Assembly: GCA_022575985.1 (NCBI GenBank)
Contig: JAKSXM010000272.1
Span: forward strand, 20,766,501-20,830,500
Origin: Anagrus nilaparvatae
Lineage: Eukaryota > Arthropoda > Insecta > Hymenoptera > Mymaridae
Direction: 5' to 3'
Length of the DNA stretch: 64,000 bases
Shown here: piece by piece, positions 1-12,600 of the stretch
Layout: the number at the start of each line of letters is the position of its first letter
Position numbering within the stretch: position 1 is the stretch's first letter
Translations under genes and position numbers: made by a program
The notes under the pieces: model-generated
Database searches by the model: none
What the model was told of the DNA's origin: nothing
Seen by the model: only the letters and a program-made list of their open reading frames with translations

Positions 1-327
1 AAATTTAAATAGCCTAAATTTTTTTTTTTAATTTACAAATAAATTAATACTAAAAAAATAATTAACTTTTTATATTAACAAAATAAAATCGATAAAATCT
101 CATTTTTTTTTATAATAAGATATATTGCACGCAAGATAAGAATTATATTAAAATTTTTTCGTTGTTTCTTATTAAATATGAAAAATAAAAAAATTATTAC
201 ACAACAAAATATTTTTTTTCCAAACAAACATGTAAAAACATTTTATACACGTGCATCACATTTTTTTTAAAAAACATTTTCTTTTACATATTATTATCAC
301 CAAAACGCATAAAAACTATATTTTGAT

Positions 328-454
328 CAGTGCCGGATTTAGGTTGTAGGTACCCAATGATAACAAAATTTTGGGGGTCTTTTTGAATAGCTTAATTTTT
401 GGGGTATCGTAGGCCGAGCCTACTATGCCTACATGGTAAATCCAGCACCAGCAG
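328..454. mobile_element. hAT-like MITE, 127 bp, with 8-bp target duplication
   Basis: The element is bounded by imperfect inverted ends, CAGTGCCGGATTTA on the left and a reverse-complement TGGTGCTGGATTTA on the right. It is flanked on both sides by the same 8 bp, ATTTTGAT (320-327 and 455-462). An 8-bp duplication plus a CAG-type end is characteristic of hAT transposons. It has no coding capacity. It lies just past the stop codon of the upstream-located ABHD gene, so it is probably inside the 3'UTR of that transcript. Confidence 0.7.
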
Positions 455-472
455 ATTTTGATTACTTTTTTT

Positions 473-3400
473 TTAAAATGCTGGGTGATCTTCACCGATA
501 GTAAAAACAGCAGTGAAAAATTGTGAAAAAATTTTTCCAATATATTGTTCTTCTCTTAATGGCCAAAAACCTTCTAAAAAACCAATATGTCCACCACGTG
601 ATGTTATAACTAATGCAACATTTTTTGAATTACTTACTTCTGTTACAGGAATTACTGTAAAAAAATTTGTTTTGTTCTATAATTAAGTAATTTTCATATA
701 CACTATAAACATATATTGCTTGAAATTTCAAGCATTTGCTAGAATATTCAAGCAGGCATTTAAGCAGCTACCCAAAAATTAATTAAAATGACAAAAAACT
801 ATGCAAAATTTCATAATTTAACCACATCCATACAAAAAAAGTTGATTTTATAATGATATAAGATTTGATTCACGCAATTGCTAGAATTTTCAAGCAATAT
901 ATTTTTACAGTTTATTATTACCTTGTAATGGCTGAAATGGATCATCAGCTGCACTTAAGCAAAGTAAAGGTATTCTTACATGATGAAATTTCGTATGAAG
1001 TGATGCATTTGCATAATATTCTTCAGCATCTCTATAACCAAAGTGTCTAGCTGTGAATACTTCATCAAATTCACGAACAGTCTTACTCTAGAAAATATTA
1101 TATTTTTATGTAGATTTATAAGATTGAATTAGGGTAATTTATTAAAATCAGAGGAATTACAAATGAAAAGATCACACTTTCTCGAATGGAATCATTATAT
1201 ATTTATTTTAACAATTTTCAAGTCAAGGAGCCTACTTAGGCCACAGTAAATAGGCACCCTTCTGTGTAACAATTGTGCTGTTTATGTGGATAAATCACTA
1301 ATCGGGTGGATAAAAAATGAATAATAAAAGTATCTGTTAATTGAAGCTTTTAGAGAACTTTTTTTCCAATGATTAAAAATCTAAAAATTTGGGTTTAAAA
1401 TCGTAATTTTTTATGACTGACCATTTCCAACTTTATTTCCGGTATATTAAACTAATTAAATACATATTTCTAAATTTTTGAATAAAGAAATTAGCAAAAA
1501 AATAGAATGAAAAATATGATTTTTCAAATTCACTAAATTTCCTCTCAAATATGTTGCTATATTAATAAGTACAATTTTGAGCTTGAGAAAGCTAGTAAAA
1601 AAAAGGCCAAAAACCAACCTAATCACCCTATCTGTTGAGGTGTAATTTCTTCATTTGCAAATCACCTTAAATATCGAAAAAATTTTACTAACTTTATATA
1701 CAGTTTTTAAATCTAATTTTAAAAAGTCTGTATCATCGCCAAAATGGCCTTTTAAAATTTGTTGTAGATTGTCACATAAATGTTTATTTAACATTAAATT
1801 AATGTATGGTTTTTCAATACTTTTCATTGCTTCAAATATATTTATTGGTACTGATATTATAAATGCAGCTTTTAATTTTCCGATTGCATTACCTCCTTGT
1901 TGTACTAAATAATTTCCTAAAAGTAGGCTGAAAAAAAATTTTTTAATTAATTTTTGTTTAAATTATAGATTAAAAAAATTGTTAACTATATATGAGAAAT
2001 TCCATGCTATATGGGCCCAAATCTCAAAAATAAGTTTTATGTCTCAATTTTAAAATTGAGTTTGTGAAGAACAATTATTTAAAAATATATTTTTTTAAAA
2101 AATGGTAAAAGTAACTAAAACACGGGTTAAAAATCAATCGTTAGATGCTAAAAATTAGGAAAGATTATTTTTTTTAAATTTAGAATCTTGAATTACCAGC
2201 TTCAAAGGCACGCCGTAAAATAAAATGCCCTGTATTTCACTTTAGTGATGGTTAAAATTTGACCATCCTTATTATGAAATATCTTAATAGTAAAATCAAG
2301 GGCAGTTTTTTTTACATTGCTGTTCAGCGAAATTAAAAAATACCACAAAATGCATGATTTATTATTAGAGAAAAAAAATTAAATTATACAATATTGTTTA
2401 ATTACCCGCCCATTGATACTCCAGTTGCTGCTAATGGTACATTTGGATTAAGTTTTTTGACATGATCAATAACTTCAGCAAGATCTTCACATCTTGATGC
2501 ACAATATAGTTTTGGTGTCTAAAAATAATTGTATTAAATAATTTATTTTTTGAAAATATCAATTTTTTTTTGAAAATAGGACTTCAGTCGAAACTTAGGT
2601 AACAGATATATCCCAAAAATTTTGTTGATTGTCTTTTGCATTATTTATCAGAGTTCTATTTATCATATTAATTATATTTTTATTTTCAGTAGTCAATTTT
2701 AAATTCTTAATTAATAGTATATTACTAGCCCATGTCCCAGAAAAGTAAAGAATGGCCCAAATCGCGCGTGAATTGATAATATGAGGGCGTAGGTCTCTTG
2801 TAGGAATGTAGATCTTGATTTTTTCTTTTTAATGAAATGGAAGGTTGATATTTAAAGTATTATAATTGTAACGTGCACATGGACCTTTTTGGTGTAGTCT
2901 GAAATTCAGCCACCCTAGTTGAAGCCTAACAGGAGAGTTTGAAAATTTAATATCGGATAAATATCTGACTGTGGCGTTTTGAAGCTTTTATAATCGTTTG
3001 CATTGATACCCTAAAAGCTTACCCATTGGAAAAGCTCTATAATCGAAAAAAGGAAAAATTAATGAACTGACTAGACATTTTCAAAGTGAAGGAGTAATGA
3101 AGTTCTTAAAATATCTGAGTCTAAATAGAACATAGTTATAAATTTTGTAAAAAAAAATTTTGTAAATTTTGTAAGTAAAAAAGTGAATATATTATCAATA
3201 TATTGATTTTGAAATATATTGTCAATATATTGTGAATAATATATTGTGAACAATATTTGGAAAAAAAAATCAAAATTTTTAAGTTAAAGAAATGATTAAT
3301 TTAAAAAAAAAGATTATTACCTTATTTTTTTTAAAAATTAATCATTTCTTTAACTTAAAAATTTTGATTTTTTTTTCCAAATATTGTTCATAATATATTG

Positions 3401-3597
3401 TTTGACAATATATTTCAAAATCAATATATTGATAATATATTCACTTTTTTACTTGGGATATAGGGATACATATGTACCAATAAAATTTATAATTTTTCAT
3501 ATTCCCTATTTTTGAAAATTACTTTTTATCAGTATGTAGAGCGATGAAAAATTAAAATCGAAAAGTTTTTTCAGATTTTCGCAGCAAATTTGAACAG

Positions 3598-3637
<40 letters not shown>

Positions 3638-6600
3638 GCTATTTCGAAACTAATGAACGTAGAACTTTAAAAATTAGCATGGTACCATATTTTCATATAT
3701 TAAATCCAGTCCATTCGGTTTTCGTAAGGTCCCAGACTTTGAGGTACCTTTTATGTTACAGATACACTAAGGAAAACTTGAATGGGTAATTACCCATTCA
3801 AGTGGGTAATTACCCATTCAAGTTTTCCTTTCTTTGGGGAACCTCCGTATCAACGATTAGGAGAATATTTTTTATAATTGATAAATCTTGCAAAACATTT
3901 TTTAGCCTCAATGAATTTACGATCTTTATTGAGATTTAATCATTAAAATGATAAGTTACTAAAATCAATGTAAGTATTGCGCAACAAGTAACTATTATGC
4001 AAGATTTTTGAAATGTATAATACATGTGAAGATATAATTAAGATACAATATTTCTAAAATACAATTTTTCCAATTTTTTTGTGTATAACTTTTTTCATAG
4101 AAATATTTGAATTTATTTATTTTACATAATCATTAGTCACTCTACCCCTTTTTACGAAAGCTTTCAAAAAAAATTTTTTAAATATAACTAAGTCGGAAAT
4201 GAAAATTATTACACTTAAAAAAAAAAGTAGATTCTAATTTTATTTATTTGGATTTGTGAGGTATCGGTGCTTGATATCTAAAATCTTCATGTTTTAATTT
4301 GTAATAACTGCACTTAAAACCAACAATGATTTCAAGAGCCATTTATTCATCTATATAATGATGCAAGAGTTTACCTTATACCCTTCACAATATTACGACA
4401 ATACTATTTATACCAGAACCATTCATAAATATATTTGCGATCGACTATACTACTACCAATTCGGTCTTTTATACTTTTAGTTAATTTATTGTACGTTTAC
4501 TAAATTTAAAATATTTAATTCATGCTATTTCATGAAATCATTGAAATTTAATTTTATGTAATATATCAAAAATATAATTTACCTTAACTTTGACACCACC
4601 CATGCCTCTATAATTAAATATCACACATCTCATCTTAACAGATTTGGCAGCAAATACAAGGCATTTTACATATTCTGCTTGACTAGCACCAGTTAAACCT
4701 GGTAAAATTATCACAATTGGTGATGTTAAGCTTGAATTTTCTTCAGCCCAGTCTAAAGCTACTTCACCACCATCTTTTAAAGTTAAAAGCTCACTGAAAA
4801 ACAATTTTTAAATTATTAAAATTATATAAATTACAGTATAATTTTAATCCCATTTGTATAAGTGTGTTCAGAAATAAAATACTCGGATTAAAAATTATCT
4901 TGCCACTGTTTTATGTTTTGCACAAGTTTTGCAGTAATTACATGCAGTTTTAAAAAACCCACGAAATTTATATTTAAAGATACATTAATTTTTTCCAAGA
5001 AGAAAATAATTCTTTCTAGAAATTACATAAGTTTTTAAAAATTACTTTAACATTTATATTCCACATTCTTTTACCAATGGGATTACTTAATTTTTTTGAT
5101 ATACCGTCTATAATTTATATGCGGTAAAACTCTACTTCTAACAACACTTGCAAATATTGTTTGAGCCCTTGATTCGAAACACCATAACGTAGGCCAAAAT
5201 TTACTTGTAAGAATTGGCACATTATCTATTAAAAAATCGTAAAATGGTCCTTTTGCACATACTATTAATGGAGCCTGTAAAAAAATAATTATACCTGTTA
5301 GTCTATAAGCAGAATTAGAAAGATTTTAGGAATTTTTTCTCAGATTTAATTAAGAACTAAAGTACAAATGATAAAATTTGTAAATTATACAAGTGAGTTA
5401 AAATTTCAGCAAGGATCTGGAAGAATCTTTGAATTTCAAATATGTGTAATGTTAAAATTGCCTTTTGTCATGAATTTTAAACTATCATGTGTCAAAGAAA
5501 TTATCTTAGAATTTATATAATACAATAAATACGTTAAAATTATACAATATATTATACGTTAAAAATAAATTTACTAGCCTGTTATTGATTATAAAGACAG
5601 AAAATTAATTTTTAGTTTAAAGTTCTATTTAGTTTAAAGTTCTATCTAAAGCTCTATCTTATTTCGATGTGATTGATTTAAAAAATTTTTTATTTTATAA
5701 AAGTTAATTTCACTAGTTTATACATTTGAAACTAAAATTTGTCGCTGTCTTGTTACTACGAAGGGTAATAAGTCAAAACTAACGGCGGATTTCTCCGGAT
5801 TCGGAAAAAGCTTGAGATTTAACTCATTGACAACATTTTTAGCCTTCTATAAATTGAAAATCTTAATTTTTTATTTGGTTTCCGTAATCTTTCGTTCCGG
5901 CACTAATGGGATAAGGTGTTTATCATAATTATTCTATTTTTAGGGGTAGTTTTCACCCCCTCTTCTTACTAGCCCCACGACGAGATAAAAAAAAAAACGC
6001 ATTTTCTCCCCGCTAAGAAAGAAAAATTGCATTTTACCCATGGGAGAAAAAAAAGAACACGCATATGGTAATTAACATGTGTTCTGGGTCATGGAACATG
6101 TTCATTAGGAGGAGTATTTGAAAAGGTCTAGTTGGTCAGGTGAGGTGAAAAATTGACGTCTTTAAGGGGGGGGATCAAATTTTCGAATTAAGGACTCAAA
6201 ATAATTTGGGAGTCAGAGCCTGATCAGGCACTGATGAGAACAAGAAGTTAGAATACTTTAGGTTTATGGACTTAGGATAATTTATATTTCGGGATTTATC
6301 ATAATTTCAGTTCTAGGACTTCTAATATTTAGGGAGTATACGTTAAAACTGTTATAAGTGAACTTGTTCCATGATCGTTGGTTGTGTGAAAACACAAACC
6401 AGTTGTAAGTTTATTTTTTTTGCTCCCTTGTTTAAAAATATACTATTATTTAGCTTTTCTGCCTTTATTTTGGTTCGTTATTAAATAACCCCCTGATATT
6501 ATCAAATACTCTTGAAAAAATTGTATTTGTTCAGCAATAAATACCAAGATATGGCTGTAAACTTGGTCGGGTTTGCACATCACGTAGGAAAAAATCGGTG

Positions 6601-9600
6601 TATACTCCGAAAATTAATTCAAAACCAATATATAGTTATATTTAAGCAGTTACTATTATAGAGCAGAGTTTTAAGTTTATCTTATAATAAAGAGAAAATT
6701 TGTAGATGTCAAAAAACATTTATTAATACAAATTATCCTTGACACCATATATTAGGCAATGATTCTGCCATTGTTATGCAGCCTTGGCCTTTTCCTCTAT
6801 GGCTAATTCTGATAAATAAATTGTTTTTTTGTAATAAATTTCATAAATTGTGTGACAGGTACAGTACAGGTAGAGTACAGGTACTTAATTGTGATAACTG
6901 CTATATAACAATCATTTTTTTTATCCATCAGAAAAACTGATAACGTAACTTAACTCTTGTACCTTTATCTCATAATTTTTAATTGATCATTAAAAATCAA
7001 ATCTAATTTAACTCTTAAATACTTTTTAATTTGAAATATGTTTACAGGGCAAGATAGCTGGTTTGTTTGAAGGTCAAAGGGGGGAGGTAATAATTGGGGT
7101 TGGTTATTTTGGGAGGTCTTCATAGCTAAATGGCCTTAAAATAATTTCAAGTAATTATTATTATTGCCTTTTTTTTTCCATCACAAAAAATACTTACACT
7201 CTTACGAAAGTTATAATTTATGTACATTGATTAGCCTAAATATAAAATATAATATGAATAACAGTATGTAAGTAAATGTGTTTTGATATATTATGTTATT
7301 AATATAAATAAATAATGAAATTGAATATAAATATAAATAGAACATAAATTTAACTTAAAGTAAAATCTGAAAATTTTTGCATTTATAATTAAGTTAACAA
7401 TCATCAGTCAATCTGTGAATCAGTAAAAAAAAAATATCCACTTTGTCAAAATTTTAATATTAAAGTTACTAATAATCAATGAATAAATAAATTAATAAAG
7501 TAAAATAAAGTTATAATTAAATAAAGCGAAATGAAGTTATAATTCTTTGTTGCGTTTATAGACCACTATACATGTAAATTATAGGGGTATTGCCTTATGG
7601 CCTTGAAAAGGAGAGCAGGTCAGGAATACAGGGAGGAATTTTATTCTAAAAGTTTTAGTGCTTTACATGGAATGAGTAAAGGCCCCAAACAGTAGTTACA
7701 GAAAACCAGATCTTTACCCAATCGTATGTCACCCATAAATTTTAATCACTTATCAATTACTTAAATAACCCAGTTTAGCTACATCAAACTTACGGAAATT
7801 ATCTGAAATTAATCCTCAAATGAATCTAAAATCTTAGATTTAGTCAGAAAGACGATTACCTGATCATGATGTTAGAGATTTACTGAACACCCTAATATAG
7901 ACACCACCCTAATATATAAAATAAATCCCACGCTCCACCTCTTCAGAATAGCCTATAAAAATTTATTGCAAAGGGCTACAGGAATATCTTGACTATTGAT
8001 TAATAATTTTTGAAGGGAGATAAATACCCTCTTTTATAGTTTCCTACCACCCTTTTTCGCCTGACTATAGGGAAAGCTCCCCCCAGCCTTTCACTATAAG
8101 GGAAAAGGAAACCTAAGTAGGGTTAATCGTTCAGATAAGTTTAGAGGATAAACTAAAATCAATACAGACCCCTACCTGGATGGTTTACAGGACTAATGTA
8201 AAATGGTCTACAGGACTCGAGGGGTAAACAAAGAGAGTTACTTCCTCCCAGGGGGGAAGTTACCACCAACAACGACTATATAAGTCGTTGCAAACGCTAA
8301 GAGAGAGCAGTCAAAAACTCAGACGTCTATACGTACACATCATTTAGTAGTCCTTACTCAGTCAACATCAATCGTCCAGTAGATATATATATTTTTGGTT
8401 ACAAAGTTCAGAGAACAGTAAATTCTTAATTTCTAATTTCTAAATTTTTCTTTTACTATTTTATATTAATAAACAAGAAATATTATAAACATCTGCGTGT
8501 TCAGTCATTTACTTGGATAACCTTTTCCAATAAACATATCCTAAGGGATCCAGTAGAACCAACAGCATCAATTAAAACAAATAGGCCATTAGATTCAACT
8601 GGACAATTATTTATATAAGTCGAATCCGTAACAATGAGCAAGCTTCTTAAAGACTTTTGATAGAAAACATAATAAAGGAACAAGTCGAAAATCTGATGCA
8701 TATGAGGGAACCTGGACTTTTTTAATAGAAGTAATACAAGATTTTTTCCAAGCTAATGGGAATCTTCCCTGCAAGAATGAGCCATTTAATAACTTTGAAA
8801 TGTAAGATACTATTGTTGGAAGAATCTTGGCATGACAATTTGAAGAATGCCATTATCGCTCTTTGTCTGACATTTGAAATGAGAGACAGCAAATGTAACA
8901 TCATTTTCTGACACTTTCTTGAAAACAAAACCATTTAGAGGAGCATTCTTAATTATAAGGATACCTTAGGATCTTCTTAGGAGGAAATTGAAATATTATC
9001 AAAATGTAAATTAAGTTCTTCAGATAAAAAGACATGTAGAGCATCTTTTACTTTAGGAATCAACCCCAATATACGCATCTCCTTCCAAAAGTTTTTGTTA
9101 GCATTAAGAGTGTTGCATATACGATTATGCATATACGAACGACGGACTGTCTCTGATTTATCGTTAATTGAATTGGCTATTAATAAAAATTCATTAAGGA
9201 GTCTGCGAGAACCTCTTCTAGTATAACGTCTACTTGTGGCATCACACTTTGATCTCAGTAAACGAAGCTCCGAATCAATTTAAGGATAATTAAATTTACG
9301 GATGTCTAATTTTTTACGTAAATGCATATTAATATCTTTAAGCGTCGTGTTAAAAAGAATATAGGATAAATTAAGTTTATAGTGACAGAAATTAATTCAT
9401 GTCTGCTTGAATAAGATGGTAAATAACATAAAATATTGTAACAATTGTCAACAAATATATAATCTACCCAAGTGTCATTATGAAGGACCATCTAGGAAGA
9501 TCAGTGGCTGGAGAGTGATGGAAGGCGAAAATGTCGAAAATGGTAACGACCATAAGTCCATCCCCGCTTGGCGCAAAGACACAAGGAAACAAGTCCCCAC

Positions 9601-12600
9601 GTGGCTGAAACCTTAGTAAAAAAGTAACCTGATTACTACGCGGGGCTTGCAATGCCTCAATGCTTTGTCGGAAAGCCAGTTCGTTGATGGGACCCTGAAA
9701 TAGCGAACCTCCGAAGGGAGTGTCACAGGGTGCGACGCAAGGCGCAGTGAGCACGGGAAACACCCGAGACCGCGGTGCTCTCTCAGGAACACAAGAACGC
9801 TAAACATCGGCTGTTTAAGGCCATCCGCCAAAGCAAGGTTCGGTACCTTCGTTCATTACGCGATGACGTAAACAAGGACCCCTGAGGCCTTGGTTACAAA
9901 GTCGTAATGAGCATATTGAACCGGGGGTCCGATAATACGATGAACCGGCGACGACCGAAAGGATAGTGGGCGCTGTCTTTTCTGAACAGCCCATCCGGGA
10001 GCATCTAGTGGAGGAAATACCCAGGGATGAAATGCTGAGATCGTCAAGGCTATCGAATCCATGAAAAATGGCAAGGCGCTGGGTCCAGATGGCATACCAG
10101 CGGAGGGCCTCAAACGGGCCGCTCAACTAATCCCTGGTATCCTGCTGGGCATGCTTAATGTTTGTTTGGTGGCGGGAGTGTATCCTAGGGAATAGAAGGT
10201 GACTCGCTTTGTGCTCCTGAACAAAGGAAAGGGAGGAGCATCCAACTCTCCGCCATCTTACAGATCACTATGTATGTTAAATACCATTGGCAAAGTGATG
10301 GAGAACATGCTAGAATAAGGCTAGCGATCAGGGAAGGCGTTGATCTCTCTGAGTAAGAGCACGGCTTTCGCGAGGGGCATTCCACCATAGACGCTATCAG
10401 ACGTGTAGTGGATACCGTAATGGTACAGAGAGAAAGGCCGCACTGGACCGCATGGACGTCCTAATGGTAACGTTGCATGTTAAAAACGCCTTCAATTCGG
10501 CCAGGTGGGACGACATGCTCCGATCCCTCGAGCAGCACTTCCGGATACCCAGATACGTGGGCAAAGTCCTAAAGGATTACCTGCGGGACCAAAGGCTGAG
10601 ACCGAGACCAAAGACCTGCTCTACGACACGCTCGATGGCGGGCATTGCCCAAAGGTCGGTACTAAGACCGGACCTGTGGAATGTCTTTTACGATAGCTTG
10701 CTGCACGTTGACCTCCTGGAAGGAATCTCCCTGATCGGGTACGCGGACGACGTGGCCCTAACCGTAAAGGTTACAGGGAAGAAATAAACTCAGCAAATGC
10801 TGAATCAAGTCATGAGACAGATAAACCTCTGGATGGGTGAGCACGGGCCCCATCTCACAATTCCAAAAACGGAGATCGTACTGCTGTCCCGTCGAAGGGT
10901 TCCCACCATATTTGACTTCGAAACTTCAACGATGGCGGGAATCCTAACTTGATCCGAACCATATCGGTGAAGTATCTGGGAGTTCTGCTTGACAACAAGC
11001 TGAACTTCTGAGAACAATTTCAGAAGACGAGTGAAAAGGCCGCGTCCATCCTTCCTGTCAAGGCTCATGGCCAACATAGGGGGCTCAAACCAGGAAAGCG
11101 AAGCCTCCTGATGTTCGTGGTAAACTTTGTTCTGCTACACGGCTCGGAAGTTTTGGCGGACGCCACCCGAATCAAGAAGTAATGGTATAAGATCTGCACG
11201 GTACTCAGGATCACTATCGGCGTATCGCTATCGGCGATTTAGGTGGTAGCTAGTATCCTTCCTATTAACCTGCTTGCATTGGAGTGCAAATCCATATAAG
11301 AAAAAGTAGAGAAGCACGAAGTGGCTATCACCCGCGCCCGCTCCAATGCTATGATTTAATGGCAGGGACGATGGGGCAGTGACAAGTGTGGCCGGTGGAT
11401 GCGCAGACTAATTCCGGACCTGGAGGCTTGGACGGGATGCGAACAAGGGTAGGTAGATTTCTATCTCACCCAGCTCTTAACAGGTCACGGATACTTCCGT
11501 GACTCGTTGAGGAAGTGGTTCAAGGTGGCAACACGGCAGTGCTTACACTGCCCGGGTGAGGTAGATACCGTAGAGTACACATTCTTCGGATGTGTGCGCT
11601 AATCGGAGGGGCGCCCGCCCTTCCCGACTTGGTGGCCAGAGTGATTGGTCCTGAAAATGCTACGAAGTTCTGAAAACTAGAACAAAGTAATAGAGTACAT
11701 GAGGGCCACTTTGTTGTCGAAAAAGTTGTGGTCAAGGACAAAACATAATATTTCTTGCTCAGTGTCGAGAAAATGCGTTTTTTCGAATAGCGCAGCGGCC
11801 AGAAAACACGCAGTTTCTGGACACTAACAAGAAAAATTATTTGTTGTATACATACATATCACTATATAAACATAATTTTTATTATTTAGGCAAGTAAAGT
11901 GTTAATTAAAGCTATGAAAATAAAATTAAACAAATTTATAATTATATATATTTCCTTGTACATTTTTTTTACCAAGCCTGGTAATTATAAGTTTTAACTT
12001 TTTCGACGACGTGTACTAAAGGAGAATATTTTACTTCTTCGTAAACATATTTATAAAACTTTTTATGACAAAACACTTAATTAAGAAAAAGAAGTGGATA
12101 AATATTTTATTTTTTAGCAAAAATAACAGTTTTATTAAAAGTAAACTTGAACAGAAATTATATATTAACATAAAAGAATTAGAGACATCAACCTGTCCAA
12201 TACTTAAAAAAATTTACTAGTAAATTTCAAAACATTAAAGAGTTTTACACAAAAAATTCTTTGAATGAAGAGATGATAAGAGTAGTAAAACTGTTGCTAT
12301 GACTAGTAGTCAATATAATGAAAAGATAGTTATTGCAAAACCACATCATCAGACAGGTTTTTAAATTACAAATCAAACCATACAAAATCTCAAAAAATAG
12401 ACATGGTTTATATATTAGTTGATAAGGTTTCTAAATTGTCATATAAATCATTTCATAAAGAAAATTTAATCAAAATAAAAAATTATTTAATAAAAAATAA
12501 TTATCCTATAAAATTTATTGAATAATACTCAAAAAAAAGATTATATTATAAACATTATAGAAATGAACATTGTCTAGATGAGAGAATTTATATTAGGGAA

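Noticed and set aside
7871..8520. Full LTR retrotransposon
   Set aside because: Only a possible solo LTR is seen; there is no gag-pol coding region, second LTR or primer-binding site.
9464..10126. Overlapping minus-strand frames of 72-103 codons
   Set aside because: They lie antisense to the R1-like element, whose plus-strand motifs are convincing; long antisense frames are expected from its higher GC content.
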